DNA of 6,140 nucleotides from an uncultured Muribaculaceae bacterium (GCA_910587915.1 CAJUOB010000040.1:1-6140); one strand, 5' to 3'; shown: positions 1-6,140, numbered from the stretch's first letter. The notes: a model not told the origin generated them from the sequence alone. A program made the numbers and translations.

Positions 1-14
1 ATCAGCGTTGATTG

Positions 15-103
15 CGGAGAGGACGAGATTCGAACTCGTGGACAGGATTGCTCCCGTCGTCGGTTTAGCAAACCGGTGGTTTCAGCCACTCACCCACCTC
101 TCC
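15..103 (-). tRNA. tRNA-Ser (anticodon GCU)
   Basis: Read on the minus strand, the 89 nt fold into a complete class II tRNA. The acceptor stem is GGAGAGG/CCTCTCC, the D stem GGT/ACC with an 11-nt loop, and the anticodon loop TTGCTAA with GCT at 69-67. The long variable arm is a 7-bp stem, GACGGGA/TCCTGTC, around a GCAA loop, and the T arm is ACGAG-TTCGAAT-CTCGT. The long variable arm, the GCU anticodon and a G discriminator base together identify serine, reading AGC/AGU codons. The genome does not encode the 3' CCA (CAA follows the discriminator), so CCA must be added after transcription. The pair closing the top of the anticodon stem is a C-A mismatch (27-43). The gene sits downstream of the nucleotidyltransferase gene in the same direction but has its own promoter. 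Confidence 0.97.
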
Positions 104-112
104 TTTGAGGTG
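95..112 (-). other. Leader/acceptor-strand inverted repeat overlapping the tRNA 5' end
   Basis: In the transcript, leader bases CACCTC (112-107) are perfectly complementary to GAGGTG (100-95), which form tRNA positions 4-9, with a 6-nt loop between. Formation of this 6-bp hairpin would use the 5' strand of the acceptor stem and would also disrupt the UUCG hairpin at 121-110, because three bases are shared. It is therefore a possible alternative precursor fold. No function is shown by the sequence alone. Confidence 0.4.
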
Positions 113-121
113 CCGAAGCAC
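110..121 (-). other. UUCG-capped hairpin in the tRNA-Ser 5' leader
   Basis: The predicted leader transcript contains GTGC-TTCG-GCAC, a 4-bp stem closed by a C(UUCG)G tetraloop, an exceptionally stable loop. It ends 6 nt upstream of the mature tRNA 5' end, where RNase P should cut. It has no following U-run, so it is not a terminator. A role in leader folding or 5' processing is inference; a 4-bp stem could also arise by chance. Confidence 0.5.
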
Positions 122-131
122 TTTGGTAGTG

Positions 132-162
132 CAAAGGTACTCACTTTTTTTTATATGGCAAA
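132..162 (-). promoter_or_regulatory. Bacteroidetes-type promoter for tRNA-Ser
   Basis: On the minus strand a TTTG (162-159) is followed after exactly 19 nt by TACCTTTG (139-132). This matches the Bacteroidetes primary sigma factor consensus, a -33 TTTG and a -7 TAnnTTTG spaced by about 19-21 nt. The spacer contains a run of eight A residues (152-145). Transcription should start near 128, giving a leader of about 25 nt before the mature tRNA. The position, just upstream of the tRNA and beyond the nucleotidyltransferase stop codon, indicates that the tRNA is transcribed independently of the upstream operon, although readthrough is not excluded. The start site is inferred. Confidence 0.85.
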
Positions 163-214
163 TTTTTGAGACGTTTTTTTACGCCGATAATGAATTTTGT
201 TTTCACTCCAAACT

Positions 215-967
215 CTACTGCTCTGATTCAATGGCCATTCTGGCTGTAGCCAATTTTTCGGACGTACCTATATCAAACCATTTAAAATCGTATGTCGGCG
301 TAAATGCCATAATATTTTTTTTACCACATGCCGATATATAGTAATCTATGATACTACACGGATGCAGAACAGGGCCGCAGAACGAATCGATATCAGCAAG
401 TATCTCGGGCGATAATATATGTACTCCACCAAAAGCCGCTCCATGAGCAGTGCCGATGTCCATCGAAGCAGGGCGAACAATATTTTTTGCAATATTGCGC
501 CATCCAATCATTCTATCCGATACATCAAACAGAAGCTGTCGCGAAGAATCCCGCTTCGGATCTACAAGAACCACCGCTCTACCCTCTCCATATGCCGACA
601 GCATGTCGGTCATTGCAAAGTCTGTATAAATATCGGCGTTATGCACCACTATCGGTTCGCCGGACGCAAACGGCTCGCGGAAAGAATGCTCCCGGTATAT
701 TTTGGCCAACGCGCCGGCAGTATCAAGCAAAAGATCCGACTCATCACTTACGCGCACCGATGGATATTCCTTCGCAAGATACGCTTCAATCTGCTCCGGA
801 AAATGGTGCACATTCACAACTATATCATCGGCACCCGCCGCCACGAGCTTGTCTATCACATGCCCCAGCATCGGCTTGCCGGCAATCTCAGCAAGAGCTT
901 TGGGATGGTAATCAGTGAATGGCTTAAGCCTCGAACCGATACCCGCCGCAAAAATCACAGCTTTCAT
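215..967 (-). CDS. MurU-like sugar-1-phosphate nucleotidyltransferase
   Basis: The 250-residue cytosolic protein belongs to the NTP_transferase (RmlA/GlmU-type) family, which joins a nucleoside triphosphate and a sugar-1-phosphate to give an NDP-sugar and pyrophosphate. The signature nucleotide-binding loop is at residues 7-25 (AAGIGSRL, then PKAL). LLDTAGAL (80-87) fits the base/sugar-binding segment, HNADIYTD (109-116) supplies the first metal-binding Asp (D112), and WFDIGT (230-235) the second (D232). There is no left-handed beta-helix acyltransferase domain, so it is not GlmU. Its length is near that of Pseudomonas MurU (about 223 residues), with a somewhat longer middle region. Its start overlaps the stop of the upstream AmgK-like kinase gene by 4 nt (ATGA), suggesting translational coupling. 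An AAGGA abuts the ATG, too close to act as a normal Shine-Dalgarno. MurNAc-1-phosphate uridylyltransferase is the best guess from this pairing; the sugar and the nucleotide (UTP, GTP, CTP or dTTP) cannot be read from the sequence. Confidence 0.9.
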   Translation of the reverse strand: MKAVIFAAGIGSRLKPFTDYHPKALAEIAGKPMLGHVIDKLVAAGADDIVVNVHHFPEQIEAYLAKEYPSVRVSDESDLLLDTAGALAKIYREHSFREPFASGEPIVVHNADIYTDFAMTDMLSAYGEGRAVVLVDPKRDSSRQLLFDVSDRMIGWRNIAKNIVRPASMDIGTAHGAAFGGVHILSPEILADIDSFCGPVLHPCSIIDYYISACGKKNIMAFTPTYDFKWFDIGTSEKLATARMAIESEQ

Positions 968-2400
968 TCCTTGATATTGAAAGTCTGCTGGATATCTTGC
1001 TCGCGATGTACGAGTTCGACTTTAATATTGTATTTCTTTGCAATATGCTCCGCCATATGCTGTGCACAGTATACCGACCGATGCTGTCCGCCGGTACATC
1101 CAAATGCCACCATGAGATTTGTGAATCCTCTCTCGATATAGCGCGATACCGATGAATCGACCAAAGCATAGCAATGCTCGAGAAAATCGGTAACCTCTCC
1201 ATCGTTCTCGAGGAATTCAATAACCGGAGCATCGAGACCGGTAAATGGCTTGTAACGATCATATTTGCCGGGATTATTGATCGCGCGGCAATCGAACACA
1301 TAGCCACCGCCATTGCCAGTAGTATCATTGGGGATGCCCTTCTTATATGCAAAGCTGAGCACCTTTACCGTCAGTCTCTTTTTTCCGATCTCATCCGTGA
1401 ACTGCTTCATGTCCACAAGCTTGCGTAGCAATTCCGTCATATAAGGATATTCCTCATATGGCTCCGACAGCAAAGCCCTCAAATTGGCAATCGCATATGG
1501 CACACTCTGCATGAAATGAGGCTTCTTCTCAAAATAGCCACGGAAGCCGTAGGCACCGAGCACCTGCAACGTACGGAACAGCACGAAATGCCTCAGGCAC
1601 TTCATAAATTCATCGGCAGCAATCGGATAGTATTCCTGAAGCACCTCCAGATAATGTCCGAGAAGTTCCTGACGCAGACTGTCGGGCAGATTTGCCTTAG
1701 CCTGCCACAGGAACGACGCTATGTCGTAGTAGAATGGCCCGCGGCGTCCACCCTGGAAGTCGATAAGCCATGGCTCACCATCGCGGATCATCACATTGCG
1801 GCTTTGGAAGTCGCGATACATAAATGTATCGGTATCCGTTTTCAGAAGCACGTCGGCCATCTTCTGGAAATCATCTTCCAGACGGTCCTCGTCGAATTCC
1901 AGACCCGTCGCCTTAAGAAAGCAGTATTTGAAATAATTCAAATCCCACATCACCGAGCGGCGGTCGAACGAAGTGGTCGGATAACATACGCTGAAATCCA
2001 TGTCGGCAGCCCCGGCAAACTGTACCTTTGGCAATAGACGTATGGTCTTTACCAACAAATCCTTCTCAGTAGTGGAAAAAGATCGTGTGAGACGACCCTT
2101 TTCGATCTCCTTGAAAAGGACCGAATCGCCAAGATCGGTCTGCAGATATGCCATCTCATCGTCGCTAACAGCCACAACCGTAGGCACAGGCAGGCCCTTT
2201 TCTGCAAAATGGGCAGCCATATAAATAAACGCGCGGTTCTCGGGCAGCGATGTGCCCAATACCCCTATGAGGCTATGCCCATCGGCATCAGTAAGCCTGA
2301 AATATCTCCGGTTGGAACCCGACGACGGCAACTCCACCACTTTTGCAGGAGCTTTTCCGTCTACAGTCGCGAATAGTTTGACGAGTATATTGTTATCCAT
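964..2400 (-). CDS. AmgK-like sugar kinase fused to RapZ C-terminal domain
   Basis: The 478-residue cytosolic protein has two domains. Residues 1 to about 310 form an aminoglycoside-phosphotransferase-fold kinase most like AmgK, the anomeric MurNAc/GlcNAc kinase of Pseudomonas. Visible motifs are an N-terminal SGSNRRYFRL (27-36), LQTDLG (86-91), the catalytic loop YRDFQSRN (195-202; D197 the likely base, N202) and the metal-binding IDFQ (213-216, D214). Tyr195 stands where many relatives have His. Residues from about 340 to 470 match the RapZ C-terminal domain: VLSFAYKKGIP (347-357), YVFDCRAINNP (367-377), TGLDAPV (387-393) and GCTGGQHRSVY (434-444). In E. coli this domain binds glucosamine-6-phosphate and the small RNA GlmZ. 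The RapZ N-terminal P-loop ATPase domain is absent, with the kinase in its place. The gene starts 5 nt after recQ and overlaps the MurU-like gene by 4 nt. Anomeric amino-sugar phosphorylation with allosteric control by the RapZ domain is inferred; neither substrate nor ligand is proven. Confidence 0.9.
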   Translation of the reverse strand: MDNNILVKLFATVDGKAPAKVVELPSSGSNRRYFRLTDADGHSLIGVLGTSLPENRAFIYMAAHFAEKGLPVPTVVAVSDDEMAYLQTDLGDSVLFKEIEKGRLTRSFSTTEKDLLVKTIRLLPKVQFAGAADMDFSVCYPTTSFDRRSVMWDLNYFKYCFLKATGLEFDEDRLEDDFQKMADVLLKTDTDTFMYRDFQSRNVMIRDGEPWLIDFQGGRRGPFYYDIASFLWQAKANLPDSLRQELLGHYLEVLQEYYPIAADEFMKCLRHFVLFRTLQVLGAYGFRGYFEKKPHFMQSVPYAIANLRALLSEPYEEYPYMTELLRKLVDMKQFTDEIGKKRLTVKVLSFAYKKGIPNDTTGNGGGYVFDCRAINNPGKYDRYKPFTGLDAPVIEFLENDGEVTDFLEHCYALVDSSVSRYIERGFTNLMVAFGCTGGQHRSVYCAQHMAEHIAKKYNIKVELVHREQDIQQTFNIKE

Positions 2401-2405
2401 GTGTT

Positions 2406-4592
2406 TCAGTTACCCAGATCCGACAGGAATTTAATCCTTACCAGACGTATTTCGTGCTCCGAAAAATCGGGACACAGTTCTTTATATGCCGCATCGAGGC
2501 TATCGCTCTCGCTGCTTCGGAAGTAGTCGAAAATTTCCTCCTGATCTTCCTTATCGATGATTTCATTGATGAAATACGATATGTTGATGCGTGTACCGGC
2601 ATTTACAATCGCTTCTATTTCATCGAGCAGCTGGTCGAAATCGAGACCATTGGACTCAGCTATCTCATTAAGATCTATCTTACGGTCTATCGACTGTATG
2701 ATGGCTATTTTCAGTTTGCTCTTATTAGCCACCGTGCGCACCCGAAGGTCCTCGGGACGCTCGATCTCATTTTCTTCCACATATGTGCGGATCACTTTTA
2801 TAAACTCATCGCCATAGCGCTTTGCCTTACCCACACCAACTCCGACAATATTCGCAAGTTCATCGGAATTGATAGGATATGTCGTGGCCATGGCCTCGAG
2901 CGACGGATCCTGGAAAATTACATATGGAGGAAGTTTAAGTCCTGCAGCAATCTTGCGGCGCAACGCCGAAAGAATGGCAAATAATTCAGGGTCGGCCGCG
3001 CACGACGAACCGCTCTTCATCATGCTCTCCTCATCGGGAGCATCTTCATTGAAATCATTGTCTTCAACAATCTTGAACGACACCGGATGATCGAGAAAAC
3101 GCTTGCCCTTGGCCGTAAGCTTAAGAATACCGTAGTTCTCGATACCTCGCTCGATGTAACCCTCGATCACTCCCTGACGTATTACCGACTGGAGATATTT
3201 CGGATCGGAACCCTCGGCACAGCCGAAAACCTCCGACTCCTCGTGGCGATAGGAGCGGACATCGGCTGTGGCACGTCCTATCATCACATCGACAATATAC
3301 TCTGCTTTAAACTTTTCTTTAAGGGCGGCAATGGTCTCCAATGCCGCGGATAAATCATCTTGTGCTTCCACTTTTTTCTTAGGATTGAGACAGTTGTCGC
3401 AATTTCCACAGTTGTCCGACCCAAAGTTTTCGCCGAAGTAATGAAGTATGCTCTTTCGACGGCATACCGACGATTCCGCATAAGCAGCAGTCTCGGCCAG
3501 TAGCTGACGGCCGATTTCCTGCTCTGCCACAGGTTTGCCCTGCATGAACTTCTCCATTTTCTGAAGGTCCTTGCGGGCATAGAACGTAAGACATACACCT
3601 TCGCCGCCATCACGGCCACTTCGGCCGGTTTCCTGGTAATATCCTTCAAGCGACTTGGGCATATCATAGTGTATCACATAGCGCACATCGGGCTTGTCGA
3701 TACCCATGCCGAAAGCAATCGTGGCCACTATCACATCCACTTTCTCAAGCAGAAATGCATCCTGGTTGGCCGTTCGGGTCGCGCCGTCCATACCGGCATG
3801 GTAGGCAAGCGCACTAATATTATTGACACGCAGCAGCTCTGCAAGCTCCTCCACTTTCTTTCGTGAAAGACAGTAGATGATACCCGACTTTCCCGGACGC
3901 TGCTTTATGAACCGGATTATTTCGCGGTCCACCGCCGTTGTTTTCGGTCTTACTTCGTAGTACAGATTCTCGCGGTTGAACGACGATTTGTACACATGAG
4001 CGTCGGCCATCGCAAGATTCTTCTGAATGTCGTGTTGTACCTTGGGTGTTGCCGTGGCAGTCAGGGCTATCAGCGGACGCGTGCCTATCTCATTGATGAT
4101 AGGACGTATGCGTCGGTATTCCGGGCGGAAGTCATGTCCCCACTCCGATATACAATGAGCCTCGTCCACGGCATAGAACGATATGGAAACTGTTTTTAGA
4201 AACTCTATATTCTCTTCTTTGGTAAGCGACTCCGGCGCAACATAGAGCAATTTTGTCAGGCCCGATGTCACATCTGCCTTCACCTGGTCTATGGCTGCTT
4301 TCGTAAGCGAGGAGTTCAGAAAATGTGCCACATTGTCATCCTCACTGTAATTTCGCATCGCATCCACCTGATTCTTCATCAAGGCTATGAGGGGCGATAT
4401 CACAATAGCCGTGCCGGGGCTCATCAGTGCCGGAAGTTGATAGCACAGAGATTTGCCGCCTCCGGTAGGCATAATCACGAAAGTATCGTGGCCGGCCAAT
4501 AGACTTAGCATTATGGGCTCTTGATTGCCTTTGAAAGTATCGAACCCGAAATGAAGTTTCAAGGCATCGCTCAATTGCTGCGGGGTCACCAT
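2406..4592 (-). CDS. recQ: ATP-dependent DNA helicase RecQ
   Basis: The 728-residue superfamily 2 helicase unwinds DNA 3'-to-5' during recombination and fork repair. In order it shows FGFDTFKGNQ (15-24, motif 0), Walker A TGGGKS (43-48), DEAH (143-146) followed by the aromatic-rich loop WGHDFRPEY (151-159), ALTATATP (176-183), and motif VI QETGRSGRDG (320-329). The RecQ zinc site is intact (C377, C395, C398, C401). A winged-helix RQC domain (about 415-505), an acidic linker (about 508-525) and an HRDC domain (about 535-605) follow. E. coli RecQ (about 609 residues) ends there. This protein adds a helix-rich C-terminal domain (about 620-725) resembling the helix-turn-helix extension I associate with Bacteroidetes RecQ. 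It starts 47 nt after clpX and its TGA lies 5 nt before the next ATG, consistent with operon membership. No Shine-Dalgarno is visible; ATG 4592-4590 gives the usual RecQ N-terminus. Confidence 0.97.
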   Translation of the reverse strand: MVTPQQLSDALKLHFGFDTFKGNQEPIMLSLLAGHDTFVIMPTGGGKSLCYQLPALMSPGTAIVISPLIALMKNQVDAMRNYSEDDNVAHFLNSSLTKAAIDQVKADVTSGLTKLLYVAPESLTKEENIEFLKTVSISFYAVDEAHCISEWGHDFRPEYRRIRPIINEIGTRPLIALTATATPKVQHDIQKNLAMADAHVYKSSFNRENLYYEVRPKTTAVDREIIRFIKQRPGKSGIIYCLSRKKVEELAELLRVNNISALAYHAGMDGATRTANQDAFLLEKVDVIVATIAFGMGIDKPDVRYVIHYDMPKSLEGYYQETGRSGRDGGEGVCLTFYARKDLQKMEKFMQGKPVAEQEIGRQLLAETAAYAESSVCRRKSILHYFGENFGSDNCGNCDNCLNPKKKVEAQDDLSAALETIAALKEKFKAEYIVDVMIGRATADVRSYRHEESEVFGCAEGSDPKYLQSVIRQGVIEGYIERGIENYGILKLTAKGKRFLDHPVSFKIVEDNDFNEDAPDEESMMKSGSSCAADPELFAILSALRRKIAAGLKLPPYVIFQDPSLEAMATTYPINSDELANIVGVGVGKAKRYGDEFIKVIRTYVEENEIERPEDLRVRTVANKSKLKIAIIQSIDRKIDLNEIAESNGLDFDQLLDEIEAIVNAGTRINISYFINEIIDKEDQEEIFDYFRSSESDSLDAAYKELCPDFSEHEIRLVRIKFLSDLGN

Positions 4593-4639
4593 AGTAGTTG
4601 ATTAGTTATAAGAGGAGGATTAGAATCATAGGCCGGAGA

Positions 4640-5935
4640 TCAAACGGCATTTGCATCGAAATGTGCGGCTTCAAGCTGATGCGCGCAGAAATCGGCATCG
4701 ACTGTAAGCTCCTTGGCGTCGGTCGACGGGATGTCGAACATCGCATTCATCATCACCGTCTCCACTATCGAACGCAGGCCTCGCGCCCCGAGCTTGAACT
4801 CGATAGCCTTGTCCACGATGTAATCGAGAGCCGAATCTGCAAACGAAAGCTTCACGCCATCCATTTCGAATAACTTCACATATTGCCGTATGATCGCATT
4901 CTTTGGCTCCGTGAGAATACGGCGCAATGCATCGCGGTCCAGCGGCAGCAGATGCGTCAATATCGGCAGACGACCTATAATTTCCGGTATAAGACCGAAA
5001 GTCTTGAGGTCCTGAGGCGCCACATGACTCATGAAATTATCACGTTCGATTTTACGTGTCTTCTCATCAGTCGAAAAGCCAACAAAGCTTTTATTGAGGC
5101 GATGTGCTATAGCCTGCTCGATACCATCGAATGCGCCTCCGCATATGAACAGTATGTTTTTGGTATCTACAGCTATCATCGGCTGCTCCGGATGCTTGCG
5201 GCCACCTTGTGGTGGAACATTCACCACCGAGCCCTCCAGAAGCTTGAGGAGACCCTGCTGCACTCCTTCGCCGCCGACATCGCGTGTAATCGACGGATTA
5301 TCTCCCTTACGGGCAATCTTATCGATCTCGTCGATGAACACGATACCCTTCTGGGCCTTCTCCACATCGTAGTCGGCAACCTGCAGCAGACGGGTGAGAA
5401 GACTCTCGATATCCTCGCCCACATAGCCTGCCTGTGTCAGCACAGTGGCATCCACTATAGTAAAAGGCACATCGAGCATACGGGCTATCGTACGGGCAAT
5501 GAGAGTCTTGCCGGTTCCGGTCGGGCCCACCATCACAATATTGCTCTTCTCAATCTCGACATCATTGGCCGATGTCGGCTGGGTCAGACGCTTATAGTGG
5601 TTGTACACCGCCACCGAAAGATACTTCTTAGCCTGGTCCTGACCAATTATATATTGATCAAGGAATTCCTTGATTTCAGCAGGTTTCGGCAAAGCCTTTT
5701 CTGCGAAATCATCGGTCTTTCCCTTGGCGCGCGATTTATTCGAGGCTTTTGCGCGGGCTATGGTGGCGCGTTGCTCCGACTCCTCGCTATCACTGATAAG
5801 TCCGAGCATCGAGGCAGCCGTCTCTATGCAGTCGAGGCATATATGCGCATCTTCGAGAGGCGACGGCAACAAAGTTGCGCCCTGAGCCTCCGTGCGCCCG
5901 CAGAAACTGCAGTGTGAAACAGTTTTCTTAGCCAT
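4640..5935 (-). CDS. clpX: ClpX, ATP-binding unfoldase subunit of ClpXP protease
   Basis: The 431-residue AAA+ protein forms a hexamer that unfolds substrates and feeds them into ClpP. The N-terminal zinc-binding domain has four cysteines (C9, C12, C33, C36). A charged linker (about 45-80) leads to the AAA+ core: Walker A GPTGTGKT (137-144), pore loop GYVG (170-173), Walker B VFIDEIDK (199-206), the RKH substrate-entry loop (246-248), FGLIPEIIGRLP (313-324) with the probable arginine finger, and sensor 2 GARGLR (383-388). The ClpP-docking IGF loop reads VGF here (285-287), a conservative variant. Length matches the family (E. coli about 424). The ATG shares one base with the clpP stop codon (TAATG), so the two subunits are probably translationally coupled. 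Every key residue checked is present. Confidence 0.98.
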   Translation of the reverse strand: MAKKTVSHCSFCGRTEAQGATLLPSPLEDAHICLDCIETAASMLGLISDSEESEQRATIARAKASNKSRAKGKTDDFAEKALPKPAEIKEFLDQYIIGQDQAKKYLSVAVYNHYKRLTQPTSANDVEIEKSNIVMVGPTGTGKTLIARTIARMLDVPFTIVDATVLTQAGYVGEDIESLLTRLLQVADYDVEKAQKGIVFIDEIDKIARKGDNPSITRDVGGEGVQQGLLKLLEGSVVNVPPQGGRKHPEQPMIAVDTKNILFICGGAFDGIEQAIAHRLNKSFVGFSTDEKTRKIERDNFMSHVAPQDLKTFGLIPEIIGRLPILTHLLPLDRDALRRILTEPKNAIIRQYVKLFEMDGVKLSFADSALDYIVDKAIEFKLGARGLRSIVETVMMNAMFDIPSTDAKELTVDADFCAHQLEAAHFDANAV

Positions 5936-6140
5936 TATTTTTTTGCTTTTACAAGTACTCTGTCAATCATGCCGTATTCAAGGGCTTCCTCCGCAGTCAT
6001 CCAATAGTCGCGGTCGGAATCTTTCTCAACCTTTTCAAACGGCTGACCAGAATGATCGGCTATAATATGATAGAGCTCGGCCTTGAGCTTTTTGATTTCA
6101 CGCACGGTTATCTCCATGTCGGTAGCCTGACCCTGTGCGC
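5935..6140 (-). CDS. clpP: ClpP protease proteolytic subunit, C-terminal part (gene cut by the window edge)
   Basis: Only the last 67 residues lie in the window; the frame stays open to the right edge, so the start is outside. The visible part begins AQGQATD, matching the ClpP segment after the catalytic His, and continues through REIKKLKAELYHIIADHSGQ. KDSDRDYWMTAEEALEYGMID aligns with E. coli ERDRFLSAPEAVEYGLVD, and the Asp before YWM corresponds to the catalytic Asp171 of the Ser-His-Asp triad. The Ser and His residues are outside the window. An in-frame ATG at 6117-6115 is an internal methionine, not the start. The TAA stop overlaps the clpX ATG by one base, as expected for partners of one protease. 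Confidence 0.95.
   Translation of the reverse strand, partial: AQGQATDMEITVREIKKLKAELYHIIADHSGQPFEKVEKDSDRDYWMTAEEALEYGMIDRVLVKAKK

Noticed and set aside
145..180. T-runs on the plus strand (145-152 and 174-180) as possible intrinsic terminators.
   Set aside because: No stable GC-rich hairpin precedes either run on the plus strand, where no gene ends. On the minus strand they are A-runs, so they cannot terminate the operon; I see no intrinsic terminator after the nucleotidyltransferase gene.
105..341. A 78-codon open frame on the plus strand beginning in the tRNA leader.
   Set aside because: It starts inside the tRNA leader, runs through the tRNA promoter and into the antisense of the nucleotidyltransferase gene; its Phe-rich start comes from T-tracts.
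419..1141. A 240-codon open frame on the plus strand, with others nested at 487-918 and 702-911.
   Set aside because: They run antisense across the nucleotidyltransferase gene and the end of the kinase-RapZ gene, have no domain resemblance, and have basic, Arg/His/Cys-rich shadow-like composition.
2401..2405. A possible separate promoter for the kinase-RapZ/nucleotidyltransferase pair.
   Set aside because: The gap is only 5 nt and I saw no TAnnTTTG motif with a suitably placed TTTG in the nearby recQ 3' end.
3284..3667. A 127-codon minus-strand frame inside recQ, and a similar 142-codon frame at 924-1352 inside the kinase-RapZ gene.
   Set aside because: Both are out-of-frame shadows inside genes whose correct frame shows uninterrupted conserved motifs; there is no sign of a frameshift.
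4611..4620. A strong Shine-Dalgarno-like AGAGGAGGAT in the clpX-recQ gap.
   Set aside because: It reads AGGAGG only on the plus strand, with no plausible plus-strand gene after it. On the coding strand it is CCTCCT and cannot serve recQ.
4883..5917. A 344-codon open frame on the plus strand opposite clpX.
   Set aside because: It lies entirely antisense to an intact, highly conserved clpX. Its translation is rich in Cys, His, Arg and Leu without any recognisable domain, as expected of a shadow frame.

Overview
The window looks like ordinary chromosome of a Bacteroidales bacterium, possibly a Muribaculaceae-type gut commensal (the family is a guess). Three things support this: a near-perfect Bacteroidetes-type promoter (TTTG, 19-nt spacer, TAnnTTTG) before the tRNA gene; the gene order clpP-clpX-recQ, which I recall as typical of Bacteroidales; and the absence of convincing Shine-Dalgarno sequences ahead of any gene. 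All genes lie on the minus strand, so transcription runs from the right edge to the left.

Layout in transcription order: the C-terminal end of clpP (cut by the right edge), clpX, recQ, a two-domain protein joining an AmgK-like sugar kinase to the C-terminal domain of RapZ, a MurU-like sugar-1-phosphate nucleotidyltransferase, a 111-nt intergenic region, and a tRNA-Ser(GCU) gene with its own promoter. The junctions are tight: clpP/clpX share one base (TAATG), clpX/recQ are 47 nt apart, recQ/kinase-RapZ are 5 nt apart, and kinase-RapZ/nucleotidyltransferase overlap by 4 nt (ATGA). I see no promoter or terminator between them, so this is probably one operon with at least three themes: regulated proteolysis (ClpXP), DNA repair (RecQ) and amino-sugar or peptidoglycan-sugar activation.

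The most interesting part is the last pair. The kinase half resembles AmgK, which phosphorylates MurNAc/GlcNAc at the anomeric carbon, and the next gene resembles MurU, which turns MurNAc-1-phosphate into UDP-MurNAc. Here the kinase carries the RapZ C-terminal domain, known in E. coli as a glucosamine-6-phosphate sensor and RNA-binding module, while the RapZ P-loop domain is absent. This suggests a cell-wall-sugar salvage step with a built-in amino-sugar-phosphate sensor. The function is inferred; the domain architecture is clear from the sequence. I found no mobile element, CRISPR array or broken gene.
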